A stretch of 64,000 nucleotides of DNA from Dyadobacter sp. CY345 (GTDB lineage Bacteria > Bacteroidota > Bacteroidia > Cytophagales > Spirosomataceae): contig NZ_JAKFFS010000001.1 of NCBI RefSeq assembly GCF_021502725.1, forward strand, positions 248,001 through 312,000. Direction: 5' to 3'. Numbering within the stretch: the stretch's first letter is position 1; each line of letters starts with the position of its first letter. Of this stretch, positions 9,083-17,819 are shown piece by piece. Under the pieces are notes generated by a model. It ran no database searches. It saw nothing but the letters and a program-made list of their open reading frames with translations, and was not told the DNA's origin. The position numbers and the translations under genes are program-made.

Positions 9083-10054
9083 ATGAAAATTTCGGCAATA
9101 GACATACGTAAACATACGTTTGAAAAAATTTTCAGAGGCTACAACCCCGATGAGGTTGATGCATTTCTTAACTCATTGTCGCAGGAATGGGAGCGTTTTT
9201 CCAGTGAAAACAGCATGTTGAAAATGCAGTTGGAATATGCAGAAAAAGAACTTAGCAAGTTAAAAGATATAGAATCGACGCTTTTCCGTACGTTGAAATC
9301 AGCTGAGGATGTGAGTCGGCAAATTGAAAAGGAAGCAATAGAATCTGCTGAAAAAAGGATTGAAGAATCGAAAATTCAGGCGAATAGTCTGGTTGAAGAA
9401 GCTGAAAACAGGACAAATCAGATCATTGAGGAAACCGAAAATCGCTTGAAGAAATTCAAGGAAGATTTTGCGCTTGAAATTAGAAATCAGGAGCGTGATT
9501 TCCGTGCGATTGAAAATTTCAGGGATAATCTGGTTGTCCAGCTCGCATCACTTGCCAATAACACAATCGAAACCGTTGAACGTTTTGAAAATAAATACGA
9601 CAAGGAATCGGTACTGAATAAAATGGATGAGATCAAACAGCATGTCGCTGAAATCGAGATTCCGAAAAAAGGTACGCCTGTTCAGCAATATGTGATGCCT
9701 GAGTCCGTCGACGAAGAGCCAGTTGCGCAGGTTGAACAAACTCCGGACGTTCCTTTGGAAATTGTCTACGAAGAGGAGCTGGTTGAAGAACCCGTTGCTG
9801 TAATTGAAGAAGTAGAAGTCGAAGAAATTGTCGAGCCGGTAATGGTCGTTGAAGAAATTGTCGAAGAAACGCCGGTTCCTGTCGTTCGTGAGAAAGATTT
9901 GAGCCCTGCTGGTAAGGCACTTGAAATGGTTGAGGAAATGCGGAAATCCCGGGAGCCTCAGCCTGTCAGAGAAGCGGCGAACACTTTTAGAGAAAAACCT
10001 CAGGAATCTTCTGTACCAAAAAGCACAGGCGGATCATTTTTTGACCAAATATAA
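9083..10054 (+). CDS. DivIVA-domain coiled-coil protein
   Basis: The 323-residue cytoplasmic protein starts with a DivIVA-type membrane/pole-targeting segment (ISAIDIRKHTFEKIFRGYNPDEVDAFL, residues 3-29). A long coiled coil follows, about residues 30-185, rich in Glu/Lys/Ile heptads. Residues about 205-275 form a very acidic Val/Glu/Pro repeat region (for example EEVEVEEIVEPVMVVEEIVEE), and the tail after it is probably disordered. In Gram-positive bacteria DivIVA marks curved membrane and organises division or growth; in Bacteroidota the role of this shorter-headed form is not established. Its stop lies 6 bp before folB, suggesting co-transcription. Confidence 0.82.
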   Translation: MKISAIDIRKHTFEKIFRGYNPDEVDAFLNSLSQEWERFSSENSMLKMQLEYAEKELSKLKDIESTLFRTLKSAEDVSRQIEKEAIESAEKRIEESKIQANSLVEEAENRTNQIIEETENRLKKFKEDFALEIRNQERDFRAIENFRDNLVVQLASLANNTIETVERFENKYDKESVLNKMDEIKQHVAEIEIPKKGTPVQQYVMPESVDEEPVAQVEQTPDVPLEIVYEEELVEEPVAVIEEVEVEEIVEPVMVVEEIVEETPVPVVREKDLSPAGKALEMVEEMRKSREPQPVREAANTFREKPQESSVPKSTGGSFFDQI

Positions 10055-10060
10055 TTTACA

Positions 10061-10411
10061 TTGGGGACGATCTCATTAGAAGGCTTAGAGTTTTTTGCTT
10101 ACCACGGTTACTATCCCGAAGAGCAAAGAATCGGAAATAAATATGCGCTTGATATCACCATCAACACGAATTTTATCGAAGCTGCGGCCAAGGATAAGTT
10201 AAGCGCGACGGTAAATTATGAAACGTTATATCAGATTGCCGCCAAAGTAATGCAGGAACCTGCGAAACTATTGGAGCATATCGGTTTTAAGGTAATTTCA
10301 AGTGTAAGAGAACATTATCCGGATGTTCAAATGGTCACAGTAAGAGTTTCAAAGTTCAATCCACCCATAGGAGGAGTATGTACGCGGGCTACGATCACGA
10401 TGGAGGGATAA
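10061..10411 (+). CDS. folB: Dihydroneopterin aldolase
   Basis: This 116-residue enzyme of folate synthesis cleaves 7,8-dihydroneopterin to 6-hydroxymethyl-dihydropterin and glycolaldehyde. Conserved features are LEGLEFFAYHGYYPEEQRIGN at the N-terminus (with the active-site YHG and Glu), VNYETLYQI, LLEHIGFKVI with the substrate-binding Glu/His region near residue 71, and the C-terminal VRVSKFNPPIGG. The start is a TTG at 10061: the conserved N-terminus begins right there and the first in-frame ATG would remove half the domain. There is no visible Shine-Dalgarno sequence, and only 6 bp separate it from the DivIVA-domain gene, so translational coupling is likely. Confidence 0.93.
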   Translation: MGTISLEGLEFFAYHGYYPEEQRIGNKYALDITINTNFIEAAAKDKLSATVNYETLYQIAAKVMQEPAKLLEHIGFKVISSVREHYPDVQMVTVRVSKFNPPIGGVCTRATITMEG

Positions 10412-10495
10412 CTTTTAATGGTTAATTGTTAATGATTAAGGGTTAATGATGGAGTCGGATGTTTTGAGATAAAATAAATTACTGACTATAAATAT

Positions 10496-10538
10496 AAAAG
10501 AGGTCAACTTGGGGTTTAACCCGGTGTTGACCTCTTTT
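10496..10538. terminator. Bidirectional terminator between folB and the polyamine dehydrogenase gene
   Basis: A perfect 13-bp inverted repeat (aaaagaggtcaac at 10496-10508 and gttgacctctttt at 10526-10538) encloses a 17-nt loop. The A run on the left and T run on the right make it a terminator for both converging genes. Confidence 0.85.
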
Positions 10539-10561
10539 GGTTTTAATCTTTACTTTCCTCC

Positions 10562-11779
10562 TTATGCAGGATATTCGTGTGGAAGCGGAACATTGATTCT
10601 TTCGTTCCATGGTAAGCCTTGTGTATTCAAATGTTCCATGAATGGATCAGGGTTTAGTTCTTCGCAGTTCCAAACGCCTGGTTTCATCCATTCTTCGTTG
10701 GTAAGCATCAACATTGCACCGATCATGGCAGGGACGCCGGTTGTATAACTCACCGCCTGCGCTTTCACTTCTTTGTAACAAGCAGCGTGGTCACAGTTAT
10801 TCCAAACATAATAAGTAGTTTCTTCACCGTCTTTTATTCCCTTAATCTGGCAACCAATTGAAGTTTGTCCGGAATAATTTTCTCCTAATGAATCCGGCGC
10901 AGGAAGTACTGCTTTCAGGAATTCCAACGGAACGATATCAATACCATTAAACTTGATTGGCTTGATGCTTGTCATTCCTACGTTTTCCAACACATTTAGG
11001 TGCGTTATGTAAGCTTGCCCAAACGTCATCCAGAAGCGTGCACGTTTCAAAGTCGGGAAGTTTTTTACCAAAGATTCAAGCTCTTCGTGGTAAAGAACAT
11101 AACTCTCTTTCGGTCCGATTCCCGGATATTCAATCGGTTTATGAATAGACATCGCTTCGATTTCAACCCATTCGCCATTTTCCCAATAGCGGCCTGGCTG
11201 GGTGATTTCGCGGATGTTGATCTCAGGATTAAAATTAGTTGCAAAAGCTTTTCCGTGATCACCGGCGTTACAGTCGATGATATCCAGATAGTGCATTTCG
11301 TCGAAAAAGTGTTTGTTGGCATAAGAAGTGAAGACCTGAGTAACGCCCGGGTCAAAACCACATCCTAGTAATGCCATCAGACCAGCATCCTTGAAACGTT
11401 GCTGATATGCCCATTGCCAGCTGTATTCAAACTTGGCAACATCCTTTGGTTCGTAATTGGCAGTGTCCAGATAGTGTACACCCGTTGCAAGGCAGGCTTC
11501 CATGATCGTAAGATCCTGATATGGCAAAGCAACATTGATCAACAATTTTGGCTGGAAGCGTTTGATAAGCATCACAGTTTCAGCAACGATATCAGCATCA
11601 ACCTGAGCTGTTTCGATGTCAACTCCGTGCATTTCTTTAATTTCACCAGCTATCTTGTCGCACTTTGATTTTGTGCGGCTCGCTAGCATGATGCTCGTAA
11701 ATACATGGCTGTTCAATGCACATTTATGCGCCACTACACTTCCGACGCCGCCGGCACCAATAATAAGAACTTTGGACAT
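10562..11779 (-). CDS. Saccharopine dehydrogenase family protein, probable carboxynorspermidine dehydrogenase
   Basis: The 405-residue cytoplasmic NAD(P)-dependent enzyme has an N-terminal Rossmann motif (KVLIIGAGGVGSVVAHKCA). The centre has MALLGCGFDPGVTQVF and DIIDCNAGDHG. Together with the length and the C-terminal pattern (NCDHAACYKEV, SYTTGVPAMIGAMLM), these match bacterial carboxy(nor)spermidine dehydrogenases more closely than lysine-pathway saccharopine dehydrogenases. The enzyme would condense aspartate semialdehyde with a diamine to make carboxyspermidine or carboxynorspermidine, an intermediate of spermidine synthesis. The matching decarboxylase is not within this window. It is transcribed alone, converging on folB. 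Family assignment is strong; the substrate is inferred. Confidence 0.83.
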   Translation of the reverse strand: MSKVLIIGAGGVGSVVAHKCALNSHVFTSIMLASRTKSKCDKIAGEIKEMHGVDIETAQVDADIVAETVMLIKRFQPKLLINVALPYQDLTIMEACLATGVHYLDTANYEPKDVAKFEYSWQWAYQQRFKDAGLMALLGCGFDPGVTQVFTSYANKHFFDEMHYLDIIDCNAGDHGKAFATNFNPEINIREITQPGRYWENGEWVEIEAMSIHKPIEYPGIGPKESYVLYHEELESLVKNFPTLKRARFWMTFGQAYITHLNVLENVGMTSIKPIKFNGIDIVPLEFLKAVLPAPDSLGENYSGQTSIGCQIKGIKDGEETTYYVWNNCDHAACYKEVKAQAVSYTTGVPAMIGAMLMLTNEEWMKPGVWNCEELNPDPFMEHLNTQGLPWNERINVPLPHEYPA

Positions 11780-12006
11780 GTTTTATTTTAATGATAATTG
11801 GGTGAATTTTTGAACGTGTAAATCAGCGATAATCGGGATGCCTAATATATTTCAGTGCCTGACCACACCTTTCTACAAACTTCGAACAACAGATCTGATC
11901 AATTTATGCAAATGCGTACATGCTAAGATCAACCGCCTTTTCAACCGCAAAGATAGGACGACCAAATGTTTTTTTGTTAATTCATCATTAAATTAACAGC
12001 ACTGCC

Positions 12007-12489
12007 ATGGATATTTTACTTTTAATTGCCGGGATCGCCTGTCTGCTTACCGGATTGGCCGGAGCCGTGCTGCCGTTGCCTGGGCCACCATTAAGTTTTG
12101 CCGGACTTGTTCTGTTGCATATCAGTAAATTCGCGGAATTCAGCAATACGGTACTTTATACGCTTGGTTTTGTAACGATCGTTATTGCTGTTCTTGATTA
12201 TTACATCCCGATATGGGGTACGAAGAAATTCGGTGGTACTAAATATGGAGCGATCGGTGCGACGGTCGGATTGGTCGTAGGATTTTTCTTTATCCCGGCA
12301 ATCGGTATGTTCATCGGAACATTTCTTGGCGCTTTGATTGGAGAATTAATCGGAGGATCAAAACTAAATTCTGCATTTAAATCGGCAATCGGTTCTTTCG
12401 TAGGTTTTTTAACCGGAATCGTTATAAAAGTAATTCTATGCCTGGTGATGATCGGTTATGCGGTTTCAGAACTCTGGAAATTCATTTAA
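12007..12489 (+). CDS. DUF456 family membrane protein
   Basis: The 160-residue protein consists mainly of hydrophobic, glycine-rich helices: about residues 1-40, 45-68, 78-112 and 130-158. The motifs GLAGAVLPLPGPPLSFAGL near the start and GTFLGALIGELIGG in the middle are the family's glycine-zipper segments. It is an inner-membrane protein of unknown function. It is a single-gene unit, divergent from the polyamine dehydrogenase gene (227 bp between them) and convergent with the efflux adaptor gene, with a shared terminator at 12541-12575. Confidence 0.85.
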   Translation: MDILLLIAGIACLLTGLAGAVLPLPGPPLSFAGLVLLHISKFAEFSNTVLYTLGFVTIVIAVLDYYIPIWGTKKFGGTKYGAIGATVGLVVGFFFIPAIGMFIGTFLGALIGELIGGSKLNSAFKSAIGSFVGFLTGIVIKVILCLVMIGYAVSELWKFI

Positions 12490-12540
12490 TGTCCTGACAA
12501 TCAATTAAATTTATGTATTTCTTTTTGATTGAATAATAAA

Positions 12541-12575
12541 AAATCCTTGCAGCAAAGCCGCAAGGATTTCTTTTT
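12541..12575. terminator. Bidirectional terminator after the DUF456 gene
   Basis: A perfect 10-bp stem (aaatccttgc at 12541-12550, gcaaggattt at 12560-12569) with a 9-nt loop is followed by ctttttaac. It sits between two converging genes and would end transcription of the DUF456 gene. The A run on the left side may serve the opposite strand. Confidence 0.85.
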
Positions 12576-12621
12576 AACCTAAACTAAATCGAACTTATTA
12601 CATGTTTGTAACGACGCTCTT

Positions 12622-14037
12622 CTAGTTTTCATTTGATTTTTTTTCGTCTTTTTTTACTTCTTCTTTCTTTTTGTCCACTAAGTCACCGTTGTTTAGTGTT
12701 TTAGATACTACTATATAAGGCCCGGAAATGATCTCATCACCTTCTTTTAATCCGGATAAAATCTCAATATTTTCAAAATCGCTGATGCCCGTTTTTACCT
12801 CACGCATCTCTGCTTTTCCATTGACACGCACAAAAACTACTTCTTTGATAGCTTCTTCTTTCTGACCTTTTGGTTTTTCAGGTTCTGCATTTTCTTCTGG
12901 GTTCTTATCCTTGTCTTCTGGGTTCGTCTTATTGTTACGCGTCGTCACCGAAGCGATCGGAACAGAGATGACTTTATTTTTCCGTTCCGTAACAATTTCC
13001 ACCGAAGCAGTCATCCCTGGTTTAAAAGGATATGACTTTTTATTGCGGGTAGCCATCAGGTCGCTGAACGATTCGTTCAGGATTTTAACTTTTACTTCAA
13101 ATTCTGTGACAGCGTCAGACGAAGCACTGCTGGCTGCACTGCTACTGGCAGTAGACGATGCAAGGCCTGCGGCAGTATTAGCAATTTCCTTTACAATACC
13201 TTTAAACTTACGGCCTGATGCGCTATAAGCATCCACATCGATTTCTGCCGTGTCGCCAAGGGTTACGCGCACAATATCATTTTCATTTACATTCACCCGG
13301 ACTTCCATATTGCTTAAATTGGCAATTCGCATCATTTCAGTACCTGCCATTTGCGAAGTTCCCACCACGCGTTCTCCTACTTCTACATTAAGCAAAGAAA
13401 TAATCCCGCTGACCGGAGCAAAAATTGTTGTCTTACGCAGGTTTTCTGCGGCGTCACGCATACTAGCCTCGGCGCTTTTAATATTGTATAAAGCAGCAGA
13501 TACGTTCGCTTTTGCAGACTCTACGTCTTGTTTCGCCACGTCATAATTTGAAACAAATTGTTCGAAGTCAGAAGCAGAAATTACTTTGTCCGCATATAAC
13601 TTTTTGTTACGGTCATAAACAAGTTTTGTTTGAACCAAACGTGCTTCCGCCTGTAAAACCAGAGCTTTTGTTTGTTCATGGCTTGCCTTGCTCGAATTAA
13701 CAGCAGCTTGCGCCCTTGCCATCAAAGACTCATAATTATCCGGGCGAATTTTAAGAAGCAGCTGGCCTTTCACTACTGAATCACCTTCTGCAACATATAA
13801 ATTAGTGATTTCCCCGGATACGTCCGGACTTAGTTTTACTTCAACTTCCGGCTGAACTTTCCCGGAAGCGCTGACACGTTCAATGATGTCATTCTTTTTC
13901 ACCTTCGAAAATTCAACTTCCGTAGGTTTTGGCTGGCCGATCCATTTTAATTCCTTTGCCACGTACAACCCGGCAACGAGAAGGACGATAATGCCTCCCA
14001 CAATCCACCATACTTTATTTGAAGATTTACGCGCCAT
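12622..14037 (-). CDS. HlyD/RND-type periplasmic adaptor protein (MacA-like)
   Basis: The 471-residue membrane-fusion protein has one N-terminal membrane anchor (VWWIVGGIIVLLVAGLYVA, about residues 9-27). The biotinyl-lipoyl-like half-motifs follow at VSASGKVQPEVEVKLSPDV and TIFAPVSGIISLLNVEVG. Between them lies a helical hairpin of about 120 residues rich in Ala/Gln/Lys that would contact TolC. Two low-complexity inserts are notable: a Ser/Ala stretch near residue 296 and a charged Lys/Glu/Pro linker near residues 375-400. The lysine/glutamate-rich C-terminus is likely disordered. It lies 59 bp downstream of the TolC gene on the same strand. The usual MacB-type ABC permease or RND pump does not follow, since the next gene is convergent. 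The substrate is unknown. Confidence 0.9.
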   Translation of the reverse strand: MARKSSNKVWWIVGGIIVLLVAGLYVAKELKWIGQPKPTEVEFSKVKKNDIIERVSASGKVQPEVEVKLSPDVSGEITNLYVAEGDSVVKGQLLLKIRPDNYESLMARAQAAVNSSKASHEQTKALVLQAEARLVQTKLVYDRNKKLYADKVISASDFEQFVSNYDVAKQDVESAKANVSAALYNIKSAEASMRDAAENLRKTTIFAPVSGIISLLNVEVGERVVGTSQMAGTEMMRIANLSNMEVRVNVNENDIVRVTLGDTAEIDVDAYSASGRKFKGIVKEIANTAAGLASSTASSSAASSASSDAVTEFEVKVKILNESFSDLMATRNKKSYPFKPGMTASVEIVTERKNKVISVPIASVTTRNNKTNPEDKDKNPEENAEPEKPKGQKEEAIKEVVFVRVNGKAEMREVKTGISDFENIEILSGLKEGDEIISGPYIVVSKTLNNGDLVDKKKEEVKKDEKKSNEN

Positions 14038-14096
14038 AATTTATTTATTGGTTTACGGTAGTTTTATTTTTCAGGCTGAAAAAAATGAATGATATT

Positions 14097-15593
14097 TTAG
14101 AAATCTGACAAAGGACGGTTCATGTAAAAATCCAGGATTTTTGTGCGGAACACGTAGTCGTATTTTGTTTGAATAAGGTTTCCGTTTGCACGGTCAAGAT
14201 TTGCTTTGGCAATATTGTATTCAACGGAATTAATTGCACCAACATCAAAACGAACTTGTGCAACACGAAAAGCTTCTGTCAAAGCTCTGACCTGGTTTGC
14301 CGTTGCTGAATAACGTTTGGCAGCATTGGTCATGTCAATGTAGGATTGTTCAACATTTTTACGGATCGTAAGCTGAACCTGCTGAGCCTGATACTCAGTC
14401 GTACGCTGTTGTAACTTCGCATTTGCGACGTTATATCTAACCTGAAAATTCGTAAAAATTGGGATACGCAAACTCAGGTTTACAGAAGAGTTTCTGTTAA
14501 AGTTGAGCTGATCCAAATATCCGAAATGACGTAACGAACCACCTGGCGTCGTAACCGTCTGCACGATTGGTAATTGCTGGTCATTTACAATAATATAATC
14601 TGTTGCTGATGTTACAACCGTTGTTTGTCCGGTAGTTCCGTCAGAAACAAATCTTTCTTTTGGAGCTACACTTGAAAAAGCAGTATTGATTCCACCATTC
14701 AATGATAAGGTCGGCATGGCGGCGCCTCTGATTATTTCCGTATTTCTTTTGGCTGCTTCGATCCTTAATTCGGCTGCTTTCATTTGCGGAAGATTACCCA
14801 TCGCAGTTTCATAGATCTGCTGGATTGTTGCGTCATAAGCAGTCAAATTTGGATCAGCGACCGGAATTTTCACCAGGTTAATTTCTTCACTTCCCGGCAT
14901 ATTCATCAACTGCTTCAAATTAAGTTTTGCAGTTTCCAGATTATTTTGAGCATTTACCAAAGTCAATTCGTCGTTGGCAAGCTGTGCTCTCAGATCCAGT
15001 ACATTGCTTTCAGCCAGAGTTCCGGCTTCTACAAGTTTGGCAGTACGATCAACCTGTAATACGGAAGCATCCACCTGACGCTGGGCCACCATAATTAATT
15101 CCTCATTGCTTATCACTTGCAGATATGACAGCGCAACATTCAGCATAATATCGTTTCTGGCCGCATCCAGGTCTTTCTGACTTGCCTGAACGTTGATTTC
15201 ATTTCTTTTAACCGTATTTTTCAACTGAAAACCGCTGAAAAGAATAACACTGGAACCAAGTTGAAACTGGTTCTGGCTGATGTTCTGCTGCACAAACTGG
15301 TTCGTAAAAGGGTCAATGTTACGACCCGAATTAAAGCCTTGTGCGGCATTAAAACTTAAACTTGGCCAGCGTTGCCAGCGCGACTGTGCATGAATGTTAT
15401 TATCACGCTCCACCTGAAGTTCCGACTGTTTTACTTGTGGATTTGTTTCCAGGGCGATCTTAATGCACTCTTCAAGCGAATAGGTATTATCCGCTTTTGC
15501 CGGAACATTAGTTTGTCCGTAAGCCGATTGAAATACAACAAGTCCGCATAGCGTCAGCGTGATAAGTGCAGATTTTTGTAACAATTTTATCAT
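14097..15593 (-). CDS. TolC family outer-membrane efflux protein
   Basis: The 498-residue protein forms a trimeric outer-membrane channel with a periplasmic alpha-barrel. A signal peptide covers residues 1-27 (MIKLLQKSALITLTLC...QSAYGQ). Two OEP repeats follow, beginning SLEECIKIALETNPQVKQ and NLPQMKAAELRIEAAKRN, each rich in Ala/Asn/Gln helices. The ATG at 15593 is preferred: the longer frame that opens at 15671 would run through the rho-independent terminator at 15635-15668 and put a non-signal peptide in front. It precedes the adaptor gene by 59 bp and the two form a tripartite-pump operon, although the inner-membrane pump is missing here. Confidence 0.92.
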   Translation of the reverse strand: MIKLLQKSALITLTLCGLVVFQSAYGQTNVPAKADNTYSLEECIKIALETNPQVKQSELQVERDNNIHAQSRWQRWPSLSFNAAQGFNSGRNIDPFTNQFVQQNISQNQFQLGSSVILFSGFQLKNTVKRNEINVQASQKDLDAARNDIMLNVALSYLQVISNEELIMVAQRQVDASVLQVDRTAKLVEAGTLAESNVLDLRAQLANDELTLVNAQNNLETAKLNLKQLMNMPGSEEINLVKIPVADPNLTAYDATIQQIYETAMGNLPQMKAAELRIEAAKRNTEIIRGAAMPTLSLNGGINTAFSSVAPKERFVSDGTTGQTTVVTSATDYIIVNDQQLPIVQTVTTPGGSLRHFGYLDQLNFNRNSSVNLSLRIPIFTNFQVRYNVANAKLQQRTTEYQAQQVQLTIRKNVEQSYIDMTNAAKRYSATANQVRALTEAFRVAQVRFDVGAINSVEYNIAKANLDRANGNLIQTKYDYVFRTKILDFYMNRPLSDF

Positions 15594-15634
15594 ATGACCA
15601 TATTGTGTTAGATATTCAATATTACATGATGCTA

Positions 15635-15668
15635 CAAAAAACAACCATCCATTTAGTACGGACGGTTG
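15635..15668 (-). terminator. Rho-independent terminator after the SpmA/SpmB-like gene
   Basis: Read on the minus strand, a 9-bp stem with one G-T pair (caaccgtcc / ggatggttg) and a 9-nt loop is followed at once by six T residues. It lies 37 bp after the stop of the 15706-16941 gene and 42 bp before the tolC start, so tolC must have its own promoter between the two. Confidence 0.85.
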
Positions 15669-15705
15669 CATAAGTAGGTAAATGGGTATTTTACAATAAA
15701 TTGAA

Positions 15706-16941
15706 TTAATGGAAAAACAGATAACCTAGCCATATGCCGGCAAGAACTCCTATCAGATCCGCGATAAGGCCCACAACAATGGCGTAGCGGGAATTTTTAA
15801 TTCCGACAGATCCGAAGTAGAGTGCAACTATATACAAGGTTGTATCAGCCGATCCCTGGAAAATACAACCAAGCCGGCCAACGAATGAATCCGGGCCAAA
15901 TTTTGTCATGCCTTCTATCATCAATGCACGCGCTCCGCTGCCGCTCAGTGGTTTCATTAAAGCAACAGGCAAAGCGTCTGTAAAATCGCTATTGACACCA
16001 GAACTTACGATGATATACCGAAGGCCGTCCAGTAAATAGTCCATCGCCCCGCAACTGCGGAATGCACTGATAGCTACCAACATACCCACCAGATAAGGCA
16101 TAATTTTGACAGATGTTTCAAACCCCATTTTGGCACCTTCAATAAACACATCAAAAACATTTACTTTCTTGTAAAGTGCGCCGAGCAGAAATGAAGTGAT
16201 AATAAATAATAGAAGCGAATTGCCGACAACGATGGAAATCGTTTCAATTTGTTCCTTGGGCAAACTGGTCAGATACCAAAGCAATAATCCCAGTATCGCC
16301 GTAACGCCGCCAAGTCCCAGAATGACGGTTTTGTTGAATAGATTTATTTTTTGCCAGGCTGCCGTAATAATTAAGCTGATTACAGTAGTTACATAAGTGC
16401 CAATGACGCAAGGTATAAAAATATCTGAAGGATCAGCAGCGCCGAGAATTGCCCTCTGTGCGATAATGCTTAATGGAATAATTTGCAATCCCGAAGTATG
16501 CAACACCAGAAACATAATCTGGGCGTTGGAAGCGGTATCTTTGCTTGGGTTAAGTTCCTGCAAACTTTGCATGGCTTTCAAGCCAAATGGCGTTGCCGCA
16601 TTATCAAGTCCCAGCATATTGGCGCCAAAGTTCATAATCATCTGTCCGTTAGCCGGGTGATTTTTAGGTACTTCGGGAAAAAGTTTACTGAAAAAAGGCC
16701 CGATAATTCTTGCCAGAATATTGATTGCGCCAGCTTTTTCTCCGACGTTTAGAATTCCGAGAAAAAAAGTCATGACTCCCGCGAGTGGCAGCGCAATATC
16801 CATCACAGCTACTTTTGACGAATTCAGAATCCCTTCCACAACCAATTTTAACGTTTCGGTGTCGCCGAACAAAATAAATTTGAAAAGAGAAACGACAAAA
16901 GCAATGACAAAAAAGGCAATGAAAATGTAATTAAGGGCCAT
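15706..16941 (-). CDS. Nucleoside recognition (SpmA/SpmB-like) membrane protein
   Basis: The 411-residue integral membrane protein has about ten hydrophobic helices and two Gate (nucleoside-recognition) domains. The first half carries MNFGANMLGLDNAATPFGLKAMQSLQ, the SpmA signature. The second half carries KIMPYLVGMLVAISAFRSCGA and PLSGSGARALMIEGMTKFGPDSFVGRLGCIFQGSADTTLYI, the SpmB signature. The two are separate proteins in Bacillus, where they act in spore maturation; the fused form is common in Bacteroidota, which do not sporulate, and its role there is not settled. It is transcribed alone and ends at its own terminator. Confidence 0.86.
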   Translation of the reverse strand: MALNYIFIAFFVIAFVVSLFKFILFGDTETLKLVVEGILNSSKVAVMDIALPLAGVMTFFLGILNVGEKAGAINILARIIGPFFSKLFPEVPKNHPANGQMIMNFGANMLGLDNAATPFGLKAMQSLQELNPSKDTASNAQIMFLVLHTSGLQIIPLSIIAQRAILGAADPSDIFIPCVIGTYVTTVISLIITAAWQKINLFNKTVILGLGGVTAILGLLLWYLTSLPKEQIETISIVVGNSLLLFIITSFLLGALYKKVNVFDVFIEGAKMGFETSVKIMPYLVGMLVAISAFRSCGAMDYLLDGLRYIIVSSGVNSDFTDALPVALMKPLSGSGARALMIEGMTKFGPDSFVGRLGCIFQGSADTTLYIVALYFGSVGIKNSRYAIVVGLIADLIGVLAGIWLGYLFFH

Positions 16942-17091
16942 TGGATGAGGTAGAAATTTATCGAAAAAGGGAAATGGATTGCTGGTCAGGAATAATTATA
17001 AGTTCGAAAATAAATTAAATTCCTGAGAAACCAGTAATTGGCGAACATTGCCGGATAGACTTCGGTGAAATGCCTTAGAAATCATTCGAAT

Positions 17092-17157
17092 TTTGAAGAT
17101 AACTTAATCTTAATCCTGGATTGGAATGATTTTTAAGATTGAATTCCTATCTTCAAA
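17092..17157. repeat. Imperfect long inverted repeat in a divergent promoter region
   Basis: The arms TTTGAAGATA (17092-17101) and TATCTTCAAA (17148-17157) are perfect complements. Inner segments TTAATCTT and AAGATTGAA also pair roughly. It lies 34 bp before the lipoprotein gene and could be an operator or an RNA hairpin in its leader. No function is assigned. Confidence 0.5.
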
Positions 17158-17190
17158 CTTCTCATACAAACTCGCATTGATTCGTTTCCT

Positions 17191-17664
17191 ATGAAAAAGT
17201 ATTATTACCTCCTGGCGCTTGTATTATTATTTTCCTGCAACAAAAAAACGGAAAGTGACGGAAAAGATGGTTCGTCAATGACAGTTCTCAACGACACAAT
17301 CCCAACGAAGCGGAAGGTTGTCACTGAGGTTGCAGTGGCAAGTTATAGTGAGAAAGTGAAAGATAAGGATAATCTTAACGACTGGAAGTTTGCTGTGGAT
17401 GTTTTCGAAACTGAGGATACTTTTAAATATTTAGTTAAAATAAAATACAAAGAGCTGGAAGCGGAGGACAATCTGACACTTCCCAATTTTGGTATCCAGC
17501 CAACAGTGAAGTTAGAAAAAGGTGAGGAAGAACTTACCTGCATCATCGGTTTTCTTGATAAAGAAGGCGCGTTCAAAGAATTCAAAAGAGTAGAGATTGT
17601 CGGCGATCAGTTGAAAATCAGACAAACGAAAGGATATGGCCGAAGTGTCGTGAAAGCGAAATGA
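17191..17664 (+). CDS. Small hypothetical lipoprotein
   Basis: The 157-residue protein begins with a short lipoprotein signal peptide (MKKYYYLLALVLLFSCNKK), with the lipobox LFSC placing the lipidated Cys at residue 16. The rest is soluble, charged and beta-rich (VAVASYSEKVKDKDNLNDWKF onward). No known domain is recognised. It is a single gene between the divergent SpmA/SpmB-like gene and the FecR gene 155 bp downstream. It would be anchored to a membrane facing the periplasm. A large inverted repeat lies in its leader region. Confidence 0.75.
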   Translation: MKKYYYLLALVLLFSCNKKTESDGKDGSSMTVLNDTIPTKRKVVTEVAVASYSEKVKDKDNLNDWKFAVDVFETEDTFKYLVKIKYKELEAEDNLTLPNFGIQPTVKLEKGEEELTCIIGFLDKEGAFKEFKRVEIVGDQLKIRQTKGYGRSVVKAK

Positions 17665-17819
17665 TTAATAGCGATAAGGTATCTTGAAAAGACGGTATTT
17701 TTATTTATTTTAAAATATTTTACAACTATTGATAGGGTATGGGCAAATAAAATGACTCTATACATATAGAAATGCCAAAGAAGTTATTTGGGGCGTCTTT
17801 CTCACCTGAAAGTTAGATT

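Noticed and set aside
15594-15671. Longer TolC start
   Set aside because: It would include the rho-independent terminator of the upstream gene and place the signal peptide internally.
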